64,000 nt of DNA from Alteromonas sp. V450 (GTDB lineage Bacteria > Pseudomonadota > Gammaproteobacteria > Enterobacterales > Alteromonadaceae). Of the stretch, positions 56,335 through 64,000 are shown in pieces; position 1 is the first letter of the stretch; each line of letters opens with the position of its first letter. Made by a program: the position numbers and the translations under genes. The notes under the pieces were generated by a model. The model was given only the letters and a program-made list of their open reading frames with translations, was not told the DNA's origin and did not search any database. The DNA lies in the NCBI RefSeq assembly GCF_001885075.1, contig NZ_MODU01000004.1, forward strand, positions 558,001-622,000. Reading direction: 5' to 3'.

Positions 56335-57084
56335 TTAACTTTCTGTCGGGCAAGGTGCGCCGCCGTTAATCCACACAGACATCGCTTGTGAGAAATCTGC
56401 ATGTGTCCCTGGTGCAGGTGTTCTGCCTGGACCGGGGTTCCATGCCCATCTCACTAATGGGTCGTCACTAACATGATGCTCAAATTCTTTTTTGAACGTT
56501 TTCATGTCATCTCTACCCCCACGTTGAGCAAGAAAAGAGTTCAAACGCGGGTTTAACCAATTGTCGCATAACTTTGAGGGGGTCATGTCGTTGCCAATAA
56601 TCATGGTAGGAGGCGGCATGTGCCACACGAAACCAGGCATAAGGTCGTTTGCTGCGCCAGGCGGCCTGCCGGGTTCACGCGCATTTTCATCTTGGTGACA
56701 CCCACGGCAGTTTACGGGGTGCGTTTCGCCAACCTGAACAAACTTTCCGTCTTGAACAGCCATTTTTAAGTTGTTCAAAGAGGTAATGTTCATCGGATGA
56801 GGTGTTTTGTTGTCGCCCACCGTTGGACGGTGAGCACCGTCCTCGATAATACCGTGACAATTCACACACCGTGGATGTGTTGCTACATCGAACAAGTAGT
56901 TGAATGCAGTCGTTGGGTTAGGATCTTGCTGATAAGCTTCAAAAGCAGGTGTTGAGTTACCCACTTGTGAAGCGTTAGCAGTTAAACTTTCATGATTGCT
57001 ATCGTCATTTTCATGTAAGCTACACCCGGTAAGCATAAGTGCTAATAGGGCGCTTACCGCTAAAGCGGATATCATTCTCATCAT
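56335..57084 (-). CDS. di-haem c-type cytochrome-like lipoprotein
   Basis: A 249-residue protein with a lipoprotein signal ending LMLTGCSLHE. Two haem-binding motifs are visible: CVNCH near residue 78 and CRGCH near residue 128. The remaining sequence has no further known domain. It is the last gene of the molybdoenzyme cluster, 7 bp downstream of the large subunit, so an electron-acceptor role for that enzyme is a reasonable inference. Confidence 0.78.
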   Translation of the reverse strand: MMRMISALAVSALLALMLTGCSLHENDDSNHESLTANASQVGNSTPAFEAYQQDPNPTTAFNYLFDVATHPRCVNCHGIIEDGAHRPTVGDNKTPHPMNITSLNNLKMAVQDGKFVQVGETHPVNCRGCHQDENAREPGRPPGAANDLMPGFVWHMPPPTMIIGNDMTPSKLCDNWLNPRLNSFLAQRGGRDDMKTFKKEFEHHVSDDPLVRWAWNPGPGRTPAPGTHADFSQAMSVWINGGAPCPTES

Positions 57085-57091
57085 ACTGCCC

Positions 57092-59389
57092 TCATGCTTT
57101 TAATGCTGCGGTAACGTGTTGAGCAAGCATGGGCAAATGACGTAGCCGTACACCAATGGCTTGGTACACTGCATTGCCGATAGCCGGCGCGACACCAATA
57201 ACGCCTGGTTCACCCAGTCCCACTGGAAACTCCTCACTTTCAACAAGCTCAATATCCATTTCTGGAACATCGTTCATGCGTAGAGGAAGGTAGGTATGTA
57301 AGTTTGTTTTTGAAACCTGACCGTTTTTCACTTCGTTATGCTCAAACAGTGCCAAGCTCAATCCCCACAGCAATGAACCCTCAAGCTGCGCTATTGCGCC
57401 ATCTGGATGAATAACAATACCAGCATCAGAAACAACCCATAGCTTCTTGACCGTTATCTTTCCTGTGCGTTTGTTAACGTGAACATGAGCTGCAGTCGCG
57501 AGCCAAGCTGGCATAGTGCGTTCTTGACCTGCACTTACGCTATAGCCAATGCCTTCATCAGCACCAAGTTTAACATTCGCCGTCTTTTTCTTAAGAATCT
57601 CAAGAGTATTGGCAAGTCGAGTGGCACCGCCGACACTTTCTGGCGCTTTGCCCCCTTGTTTTCCTTTTCCGTCTAATATAGCAAGTCTGAAGTCGACGGG
57701 GTCTTTGTTCGCTTTTATTGCCACTTCGTCAATAAATGATTCTAAGCCCCATACAATCCAACCTTGACCTACCGAACGCAGCCAACCTGGCGTAAATGTA
57801 TCTTGTGCTACCTTATTGTTAACCGCACGGGCGCGATGGTGAGACATGGTGTACCAATGGTCGGCGCCAGATGCCGAGAACATATCGACTTTCCCTTCGC
57901 CGCTTACTCCTGGTGCTAGAAAACCTGGAGCCATTTTTAGTGTTGGCCAGCCTGCCGCAAGCGCATGCTCCATGCCTAAAAACTGATTATTTTCATCGAA
58001 CGACGCGTTAAACAGTGAGGTAGAGGCAGAGCGGGGTTGGTCAAACAATGTATCATCCGGGCGCATGAACACCAATTTGACTGGCTGGCCAGTAGCTTTA
58101 GCTGTAAGCAAAGCTGGAACAATCCAATCTCCAAAAAGACGTCGCCCAAAACCACCGCCAAGATAATACTGATGAAGGATTACATCATTTTCTGGCACTT
58201 CTGCGGCCTTAGCTACAGTAGGGAGTGTTAGGCTCTGCCACTGGTTACCCGTATGAATATGCCATTTACCACCTTTAAATTCCGCAATAGCGTTAAGTGG
58301 TTCTAGCTGGAAATGATTGGCAGTGGCGGTGGTGTATAAAGCCTCAATAGTTTGTGCCGCTTTTGATTGCGCCAGCTCTATATTTCCTTCATCTACAAAA
58401 ACGGTGCCTTCCTTGCGATCACGTACAATTCTTTCGCCTTCTTTTTGTATATCAGCTTCAGAAACATTAGCGGTTTTACCGGCGTTATAGCTGACTTTCA
58501 CCATATCAACGGCTTTAATCGCTGTGGGGTAGTCTGTAGCCAATACAGTAACCCAACCTTCGATAGTACCGCTCGGATCGGTGAGCACTTTATAACCTTT
58601 GTATCCCGGTAAGCTCTTAGCTTTACTGTCGTCCACATTCGTTACTGCGCTGCCATAACGAGTCGGAGGCAGAATGGGGCGTGCATAAAGCATATTTTCC
58701 ACTTCCACATCAATGCCGTATACCGCAGTACCGTTAGTTTTAGGCGGGATGTCGAGTGCTTTATAGTCTGCGTTAACACCAATAAGGTGGCGTTTTTTAC
58801 CTGGTTTAATTGGCAGTTCCGCGAGCTCATCTGCACTGAATGTTTTGTCGACGTTGCCGTTCGCTACAATATCGCCGTAGCTAATTTTCTTGTTACCCGA
58901 GATAACAAAACCTTTTTCTGCCTTGCAACTATCGGCGGGCACGCCAAGTAGTTTCGCACCTGCATCAATTAACACCATGCGGCCAGCGGCGCCTGCCTGA
59001 GACATAGGCTTGTAGGTATGGAAAATTGACCAAGAGCCGCCTGTTACCATGTAGCCCCACTTTGGGTCTGTATCAACGTGCACTATAGACACTTTATCCC
59101 AGTCGCACTCAAGCTCATCAGCTAAAATTCTAGCGATTGGCGTACCAATATGCTGGCCCATTTCCGCTTTGGCTATATTGACGATGACGTTGCCATCTGT
59201 ATCCATTTCAAACCAGATATTTGGTGAAAACTGTTTAGTTTCAATACTTTCTTTCGCTGATAACAGAGATGGAATAGCGGCAGCACCAAATGCCATGAAT
59301 AAAGATGTTTTCATTGACCCCACCATGAAAGAACGGCGAGATAAGTTGATCATGTCTTTCTTTTCTTGAGAGATGTTTTTCATGCTCAT
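57092..59389 (-). CDS. molybdopterin-binding subunit of an isoquinoline 1-oxidoreductase-type enzyme
   Basis: A 765-residue protein of the xanthine dehydrogenase superfamily, IorB-like group. It has a twin-arginine-like N-terminus (LSRRSFMVG) followed by a hydrophobic stretch, suggesting Tat export with bound cofactor. Molybdopterin-binding features include [10 protein letters not shown] and the C-terminal [17 protein letters not shown] near the active Glu. It overlaps the 2Fe-2S gene upstream by 4 bp (ATGA). The substrate is unknown; relatives oxidise N-heterocycles or aldehydes. Confidence 0.9.
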   Translation of the reverse strand: MSMKNISQEKKDMINLSRRSFMVGSMKTSLFMAFGAAAIPSLLSAKESIETKQFSPNIWFEMDTDGNVIVNIAKAEMGQHIGTPIARILADELECDWDKVSIVHVDTDPKWGYMVTGGSWSIFHTYKPMSQAGAAGRMVLIDAGAKLLGVPADSCKAEKGFVISGNKKISYGDIVANGNVDKTFSADELAELPIKPGKKRHLIGVNADYKALDIPPKTNGTAVYGIDVEVENMLYARPILPPTRYGSAVTNVDDSKAKSLPGYKGYKVLTDPSGTIEGWVTVLATDYPTAIKAVDMVKVSYNAGKTANVSEADIQKEGERIVRDRKEGTVFVDEGNIELAQSKAAQTIEALYTTATANHFQLEPLNAIAEFKGGKWHIHTGNQWQSLTLPTVAKAAEVPENDVILHQYYLGGGFGRRLFGDWIVPALLTAKATGQPVKLVFMRPDDTLFDQPRSASTSLFNASFDENNQFLGMEHALAAGWPTLKMAPGFLAPGVSGEGKVDMFSASGADHWYTMSHHRARAVNNKVAQDTFTPGWLRSVGQGWIVWGLESFIDEVAIKANKDPVDFRLAILDGKGKQGGKAPESVGGATRLANTLEILKKKTANVKLGADEGIGYSVSAGQERTMPAWLATAAHVHVNKRTGKITVKKLWVVSDAGIVIHPDGAIAQLEGSLLWGLSLALFEHNEVKNGQVSKTNLHTYLPLRMNDVPEMDIELVESEEFPVGLGEPGVIGVAPAIGNAVYQAIGVRLRHLPMLAQHVTAALKA

Positions 59390-59877
59390 GCGTTTTCACC
59401 TTCTGATGAAGCATTTGGGTCAAAGTATTGAACTGAAGACGTTGCGGCGCGCTTGATCGCTTTTTTTATGCGCGCATAAGCCATACAGCGGCAATAATTT
59501 GCGCTCATGTGGTTAACGATATCCTGGTCGCTCGGATTTGGGTTTCTGTCTAGTAAGGTCGCTGCTTGCATAATTTGACCAGACTGGCAATAGCCACACT
59601 GAGGAACCTGCTCTTCTACCCAAGCAGATTGCAGCGGATGCTCATTGTTGAGGCTTTCGATAGTGTTTACGTTCTTGCCTTTAGCTAACGAAACAGGATA
59701 TGAGCAAGAGCGAATAGCGTTACCGTCAATATGTACCGTGCATGCGCCACACATGGCAACACCGCACCCAAACTTGGTACCTTTTAATCCAAACTCATCG
59801 CGTATCACCCAAACGAGAGGCGTATCTGATGCAGCATCTGTCTGCACTTTTTTTCCATTTAATGTAAATTCAATCAT
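59386..59877 (-). CDS. 2Fe-2S subunit of an isoquinoline 1-oxidoreductase-type enzyme
   Basis: About 163 residues from the ATG at 59877. An N-terminal plant-type 2Fe-2S domain has [20 protein letters not shown], and the second cluster shows in [14 protein letters not shown] and [14 protein letters not shown]. This is the IorA/XdhC-type small subunit. It is the electron-transfer partner of the large subunit downstream. A longer frame starts at 59931, but the chosen start gives the usual family N-terminus ([10 protein letters not shown]). Confidence 0.92.
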   Translation of the reverse strand: MIEFTLNGKKVQTDAASDTPLVWVIRDEFGLKGTKFGCGVAMCGACTVHIDGNAIRSCSYPVSLAKGKNVNTIESLNNEHPLQSAWVEEQVPQCGYCQSGQIMQAATLLDRNPNPSDQDIVNHMSANYCRCMAYARIKKAIKRAATSSVQYFDPNASSEGENA

Positions 59878-59972
59878 GGTTTGTGTCACCGTGAAGTTAA
59901 TGTTTAATATGCTCTCGCCAAGGCGCTTCACTTGGTTTGAACGGTCTGTTTTGCCTGTTTTAATTTGTATTA

Positions 59973-60674
59973 TTAAAACCTGTCAGCGTTAGCTTTCTCT
60001 TGCTTAGCTTGTTGTTCTGAATCCCCTCTGCCAAAGAAAGCCTCAAAAGGTTCCGGAATAGTTAGTGCGCGCTGAGTTGCTTCGCGCTGATCAATGCGCT
60101 TAAACCATGCTTTAAGGTTTTCCAGACCCGAAATATCTACTTTTGCCCAATGATAGGCTCTGGCCCAAGGGTAGGTTGCCATGTCAGCAATAGTGAACTC
60201 GTCGTTCACTAAATAACTTCGACCTTCAAGCCTTGTGTTTAGCACTTCCAAAAGGCGCCGACTTTCTGAAACGTACCTGTCAATGGCGTAGGAGTTGTGC
60301 TCACCCTGTTTGGGCGCAATCCGCTGAAAGAACATGGCCTGTCCCATCATTGGCCCGATCCCTCCCATTTGAAACATTAGCCACTGCAGAACTTCTGATT
60401 CCTTATTGTTGTTCTGCGGAAGGAACTTTTGATACTTTTTGGCTAGATACCAAAGTATGGCGCCGGACTCGAAAACCACGAAGTTATTGTTAGATTTATC
60501 GATGATAGTTGGGATGCGGCCATTGGGATTGATGGCTATATATTCAGGCGACTTTTGCTGCCGAGTGGCGAAGTCAATGTGAGTTAAGTCGTAATCTACA
60601 CCCGCCTCTTCTAAAAAGATAACGGGCTTCCATCCATTCATTGTGCTTGCGGTGTATAAATGAATATCTTTCAT
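59973..60674 (-). CDS. glutathione S-transferase
   Basis: A 233-residue protein with a thioredoxin-fold N-terminal domain ([38 protein letters not shown] and [14 protein letters not shown]) and an all-helical C-terminal domain ([17 protein letters not shown]). It resembles the YfcG/Ure2-like group. It is divergent from the HxlR regulator and upstream of the molybdoenzyme genes with a 95-bp gap. Confidence 0.93.
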   Translation of the reverse strand: MKDIHLYTASTMNGWKPVIFLEEAGVDYDLTHIDFATRQQKSPEYIAINPNGRIPTIIDKSNNNFVVFESGAILWYLAKKYQKFLPQNNNKESEVLQWLMFQMGGIGPMMGQAMFFQRIAPKQGEHNSYAIDRYVSESRRLLEVLNTRLEGRSYLVNDEFTIADMATYPWARAYHWAKVDISGLENLKAWFKRIDQREATQRALTIPEPFEAFFGRGDSEQQAKQEKANADRF

Positions 60675-60775
60675 GGCTTACACTCCAAAGAGGCCTACAG
60701 TGAACCTTTTACATTGATATTAGACTAATTAGCTAAGGGTGAACGTAAAGGTAAACTTGCTTATGTGGTCTATTT

Positions 60776-60820
60776 TAGTTACCTTGTTCAAACAAACAAT
60801 TAGTATACTTTTAGTAACTA
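60776..60820. promoter_or_regulatory. inverted repeat in gst/hxlR intergenic region
   Basis: TAGTTAC at 60776-60782 and GTAACTA at 60814-60820, separated by 31 bases, lie between the divergent gst and hxlR-type genes. A GTTACTA element also occurs upstream of the kefF-like gene (55637-55643). HxlR binding is possible, not shown. Confidence 0.4.
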
Positions 60821-60842
60821 GGTGGTTTTTTTAGGGAATTTG

Positions 60843-61214
60843 ATGGAAAGTGAAATAAAAACAGACGCTAAGGGTAGAAAAACCGTTTTAAATACGTGCA
60901 CCGAGCCTTGCGCGATTGAGCGCGGTATGCGCTTGATTGGTGGAAAATGGACAGGCTCTATTATTTATCATTTGAAAGATGAACCTGTAAGGTTTAATGA
61001 CTTGTGCAGAATGCTTGGCGGTGCCAGCCGAAAAATGGTCGATCAGCGCCTCAAAGAGCTGGAAAACAACGGTATGGTCATTCGAAATGTTATAGAAACA
61101 AGACCGATTGCGGTAGCATACAGCCTAACTGACTTTGGGCGTTCAGCGCTGGATATACTCGAGCAATTACGCATATGGTCTGAGCGCAATAGCGAAGAGG
61201 CACAAGTTAGGTAA
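60843..61214 (+). CDS. HxlR family transcriptional regulator
   Basis: A winged-helix protein of about 123 residues from the ATG at 60843, which has AGGGA upstream. HxlR hallmarks are CAIERGMRLIGGKWTGSII, EPVRFNDLCRMLGGASRKMV and YSLTDFGRSALDIL. It carries two N-terminal cysteines (CTEPC); in relatives such as HypR and YodB a conserved N-terminal Cys senses electrophiles or quinones. It likely regulates the adjacent gst operon. Confidence 0.9.
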   Translation: MESEIKTDAKGRKTVLNTCTEPCAIERGMRLIGGKWTGSIIYHLKDEPVRFNDLCRMLGGASRKMVDQRLKELENNGMVIRNVIETRPIAVAYSLTDFGRSALDILEQLRIWSERNSEEAQVR

Positions 61215-61262
61215 ATCTTCTTACCAATCGATAAGCGGTGAAGTCAGCATATGCACTTTATT

Positions 61263-61287
61263 GGGGCGCACTCCTGAAGGGCGCCCC
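61263..61287. terminator. hairpin between hxlR and ABM genes
   Basis: GGGGCGC pairs with GCGCCCC across an 11-base loop between convergent genes. There is no strong T-run. Confidence 0.65.
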
Positions 61288-61302
61288 GATTAGTAACCAA
61301 CT

Positions 61303-61578
61303 TTACAGAACGACTTTTGGAAGACGAACCACTTTATCAACTAATTTTTCAGCCGCTGCTTGGAATGACAAAAAGTGCGGCGTGGCTTCATGCTTGTCTA
61401 ACGCTTCTTGATTTAGCCACTTTTCAGTAATGATAAAAAGCTCAGTTTCACTAGCGTGTAGGTCGTACATAATAGCGCCATCTTCCTTTTGACTCTCTTT
61501 CACAAGTGGCAAGAGCGCCTCTGCAAGTGCTTCGCTGCGTCCCTCTTTTGCATACAGCAATACTGAAAACTCAATCAT
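61303..61578 (-). CDS. ABM-domain (YgiN-like) putative monooxygenase
   Basis: A 91-residue single-domain protein with the antibiotic-biosynthesis-monooxygenase fold: MIEFSVLLYAKEGRSEAL at the start, GAIMYDLHASETELFIITEKW in the core and HEATPHFLSF near the end. Relatives include the quinol monooxygenase YgiN. It sits next to a putative redox-sensing regulator, which fits quinone or electrophile metabolism but does not prove it. Confidence 0.85.
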   Translation of the reverse strand: MIEFSVLLYAKEGRSEALAEALLPLVKESQKEDGAIMYDLHASETELFIITEKWLNQEALDKHEATPHFLSFQAAAEKLVDKVVRLPKVVL

Positions 61579-61973
61579 AAAAACTCTCCGCGTTTAAAAT
61601 AAACTCCTTTTGGAGCAGGTTCGTTACGTAGACTATGCAATCGAAAGAAGAAGTGGAATAGTAAACCGGCAACAGTGTATTTTTCTGAGGTCAGTAGCGT
61701 TCAGCATCACCTTTTTGACACTTTATGCCCAGCTTTAACTTCGGGGATAATAATTAGGAAGAGGGTCTCCTAAAACAATATACACACAATATACACGCCA
61801 TATTTCAAACTTCATTTTGCGTTTTACTATTTATATTTATTTTTTGTACTACGCTAATAGAGATATTGTCTAATCAAAACTTCGGCGTTCAGGCGAATGA
61901 TTGAAGATGTAAACCATTCAACAATAGCAACATAAGGGCGATGGAATGCAGTTGTTACAAAGGGCGCTAGCCC
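61579..61973. other. gene-free region upstream of the PAS-GGDEF gene
   Basis: About 395 bases without supported coding potential. It includes a tandem CAATATACAC repeat (61775-61784 and 61786-61795), 11 bp apart, about one DNA turn. The promoters of the ABM and PAS-GGDEF genes must lie here. Confidence 0.4.
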
Positions 61974-63251
61974 ATGTTTGAAAAAACTTTTCTTTATTGT
62001 GCAGTCGGTCTTGCCCATGTAGGACTAGATGGCCGATTTATTAGGGTAAATCGAAAGCTCTGTGAATTTTTAGGATACAACGATAAGACGCTTACAACGT
62101 TGAGCTTTCAAGAAATAACAGCCCCAGACTTTTTAAATGAAGATATTGAGTATCTTACCCGGTTACTGAAAGGGGAAATCGATAATTATACATTGGAAAA
62201 GCAATATGTAAGAAGCGATGGAGAGTTAGTCTGGGGAAAGTTAACGGTATCGTTGGTGCGCGACAAGCAGGATAACCCTGAATACTTCATTTCGGTAGTT
62301 GAAGATATTGATGACAAGAAAAAAATAGAAACCGAACTTTTCCAAATCGATGCGCTTTTCAGTAAGATCGTAAGTGCTTTTTCTGAGCGAACGTTTATTT
62401 GGGTTGCCTCTCCAGATATGTCCAAGCTTTGCTACGTTAACGATGGATATAACAATATATATGGAAGAAGTGAATATGAACTTTATTGTAACCCAAGTGC
62501 ATTTATCGACCATGTTCATGAAGACGACGTTGCTCGTGTCTCAAAAACATTCAACCAACGCCCCTTAGAGAACTGGGATATTCAATATCGAATTTATGAT
62601 TCAAAAGGAGCGATTAAATACCTGCATGATAGGGGTAGCTTAATCTACGATAACAGAGAGTTACAAAGCTTGATTTTGGGGACTGCTGACGATATCACAC
62701 GCGAAAAGTCGCAGCAGCAAGCGCTAATGAAAGCGGTCAATAAACTTGAATTATTGTCAAAAACCGACACGTTAACAGGCCTTGCAAATAGGCGAGAGAT
62801 ACTTGCTCAGCTAAGTAATGAGATTAGTCGTTTGGTACGGGGTCAAAAGTGCTCGACATTGGTATACCTAGATCTTAATAATTTCAAGGACATTAATGAT
62901 AGCTATGGTCATAAAGTTGGCGATGATGCACTTGTCTATTTTGCCAATACAATGTCTGGTTTACTGAGAGAAAGTGACAGATTCGGACGCATAGGTGGAG
63001 ATGAGTTTGTAGTTTTACTCTACGGCACAAACGAGGCTGAAACTGAAGCGTTCTTTCGCCGTGTACTTACTCATTCCTTTGTTTTGAAAATAGGTAATGG
63101 CATTTCACTACCCATTTCTTTTAGCATTGGCTGGGTGGAATGGGCACCAGATATTGAAAGTGTTCAAGAATGGTTAGATCGTGCTGATGAAGCTATGTAT
63201 CGAAAAAAACGCTCATTCAGACACAGCGGGCAAGCGGAAAGTGCCAATTGA
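61974..63251 (+). CDS. PAS-PAS-GGDEF diguanylate cyclase
   Basis: A 425-residue soluble protein. The first PAS domain is near residues 8-120 (RVNRKLCEFLGYNDKTLTTLSF), ending in a PAC motif (PEYFISVVEDIDDKKK). The second PAS is near 130-245 (YVNDGYNNIYGRSEYELY). The GGDEF domain at about 260-420 has an intact GRIGGDEFVVLL and a canonical inhibitory-site RESD upstream, so active and product-inhibited c-di-GMP synthesis is expected. It has no EAL domain. Confidence 0.93.
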   Translation: MFEKTFLYCAVGLAHVGLDGRFIRVNRKLCEFLGYNDKTLTTLSFQEITAPDFLNEDIEYLTRLLKGEIDNYTLEKQYVRSDGELVWGKLTVSLVRDKQDNPEYFISVVEDIDDKKKIETELFQIDALFSKIVSAFSERTFIWVASPDMSKLCYVNDGYNNIYGRSEYELYCNPSAFIDHVHEDDVARVSKTFNQRPLENWDIQYRIYDSKGAIKYLHDRGSLIYDNRELQSLILGTADDITREKSQQQALMKAVNKLELLSKTDTLTGLANRREILAQLSNEISRLVRGQKCSTLVYLDLNNFKDINDSYGHKVGDDALVYFANTMSGLLRESDRFGRIGGDEFVVLLYGTNEAETEAFFRRVLTHSFVLKIGNGISLPISFSIGWVEWAPDIESVQEWLDRADEAMYRKKRSFRHSGQAESAN

Positions 63252-63258
63252 GCTATTT

Positions 63259-63290
63259 AACGGCGTGCACCAGTAACAGTGCCCGCCGTT
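63259..63290. terminator. hairpin between PAS-GGDEF and PuuD-like genes
   Basis: AACGGCG-GCAC pairs with GTGC-CGCCGTT across 8 bases, with one mismatch, between convergent genes. It may terminate both. Confidence 0.65.
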
Positions 63291-63295
63291 GAAAC

Positions 63296-64000
63296 TTAGT
63301 TTCGTTGAGTAAACCAGCGAGCTATGACTTGTCTTTCTTCTTCCGTCATCTTTGTTTTATTCAAAAATGGCATGTCTTTGGTCACAGTGGTTCTTCTAAC
63401 CACTTGTGGCGCAAATCTTTCTATATCTGTCCACGAATCTAACACCACGCCCAACGGCGCGACTTTGAATATATCGTCGGTCGGTGTGCGCGAGTGACAG
63501 CTTACACAGTGGGTGGAAATTAAACTCGCGACGCGCTCGTTACTAATCACCGTCGATGATTCGTTTACCATTTTGTTAGTAGAGCCTGAAGATGCAATTA
63601 ACTCAGGTTGATCCGCTGACTGTGTACTCATGGTTGAAGAGGATAGTGCATCGTCATGACTTAACGATTGAATTGAAGATACGTGCGGCCAAGACACCCA
63701 AAGAGCGATGGCGAGCATGGCGGCTGCGCCAGACACTAAAATACTTGGCTTGGTGGTTCCCACATGACGAAGATTAAAGAAATGTCGTATCCAGGCTGCA
63801 GCGGCCATAATAGCAATCAACACAAGCCAATTTTGTGGGTGCTGATATGTCATGGGATAGTGGTTTGAAATCATGATAAACAGCAAAGGCAACGTGAAGT
63901 AGTTGTTGTGTACAGAACGCAGTTTAGCGCTAGCTCCCCAATTAGGGTCGATGTCTTTTTTATCAGCCACCGCTGCCACCATTTTGCGCTGGTTTGGCAT
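63296..64000 (-). CDS. PuuD-like membrane urate hydroxylase with cytochrome c tail, N-terminus outside window
   Basis: The C-terminal 234 residues of a larger protein that enters from the right edge. Visible parts are KLRSVHNNYFTLPLLFIMISNHYP, two hydrophobic helices, and a cytochrome-type C-terminal domain with CVSCH as the haem site and a LNKTKMTEEERQVIARWF end. This is the layout of PuuD-type urate hydroxylases. No other purine-catabolic gene is visible here, so the assignment should be checked with the missing part. Confidence 0.75.
   Translation of the reverse strand: MPNQRKMVAAVADKKDIDPNWGASAKLRSVHNNYFTLPLLFIMISNHYPMTYQHPQNWLVLIAIMAAAAWIRHFFNLRHVGTTKPSILVSGAAAMLAIALWVSWPHVSSIQSLSHDDALSSSTMSTQSADQPELIASSGSTNKMVNESSTVISNERVASLISTHCVSCHSRTPTDDIFKVAPLGVVLDSWTDIERFAPQVVRRTTVTKDMPFLNKTKMTEEERQVIARWFTQRN

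Overview
The window looks like a chromosomal segment of a marine gammaproteobacterium of the Alteromonadales, most like Alteromonas. This rests on the seqA-pgm gene pair, gammaproteobacterial forms of AstE, DapE, GlgP and a KefB/C-type antiporter with its ancillary flavoprotein, several c-di-GMP proteins, and moderate base composition. Species assignment is inference, since no database search was possible.

Layout. 1-3134 (minus) is a MoxR ATPase / DUF58 / TgpA-like transglutaminase operon, cut by the left edge. 3662-8778 (plus) holds seqA, phosphoglucomutase and glycogen phosphorylase. 9025-14723 (plus) holds a degenerate-GGDEF/EAL protein, astE with an overlapping HIT protein, a YbjQ-family protein and a large secreted S9 peptidase. 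14850-18220 (minus) is a housekeeping run with dapE, an ArsC/Spx-like protein, an EIIA-Glc-like protein that lacks both active-site histidines, and an ACT protein. A gene-free stretch with four DnaA-box-like sequences follows. 18648-23746 covers tyrosine catabolism (hppD, hmgA), a MarR regulator and a patatin-like protein, then tRNA-Val(GAC).

23982 to about 37550 is an accessory region that looks like a decayed island. It has an M15-peptidase remnant, a frameshifted secreted-protein gene, an ISAs1-family transposase remnant, two unrecognised secreted/membrane proteins, an AraC-type protein, and the most interesting locus of the window. That locus is an ECF-type sigma factor, a single-pass membrane protein placed like an anti-sigma factor, and a 1007-residue exported TPR-CHAT (caspase-like) protein in overlapping genes. 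It is followed by a giant lipoprotein with calcium-binding-like and cysteine-rich repeats. The region ends in a tyrosine recombinase broken by one in-frame stop and a beheaded DUF1566 fragment. The predicted topology suggests that a periplasmic CHAT protease could act on the anti-sigma-like protein to release the sigma factor. This is inference by analogy with the Csx29/Csx30/RpoE arrangement of type III-E CRISPR systems; there is no CRISPR here.

37721-64000 returns to core-like content. It holds a PAS-GGDEF-EAL protein facing a LapD-like degenerate GGDEF-EAL receptor, and a metallo-beta-lactamase-fold hydrolase. A TetR-linked group (rubredoxin/FAD-reductase fusion, Rieske oxygenase, acyl-CoA synthetase) shares a 16-bp palindrome present four times. 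An RND efflux pair, a Kef-type antiporter with its flavoprotein, and a PagL-like lipid A deacylase come next. An isoquinoline-oxidoreductase-type molybdoenzyme with its ferredoxin subunit and a di-haem lipoprotein, a GST, an HxlR regulator, an ABM-domain protein and a PAS-PAS-GGDEF cyclase follow. A PuuD-like cytochrome protein is cut by the right edge.
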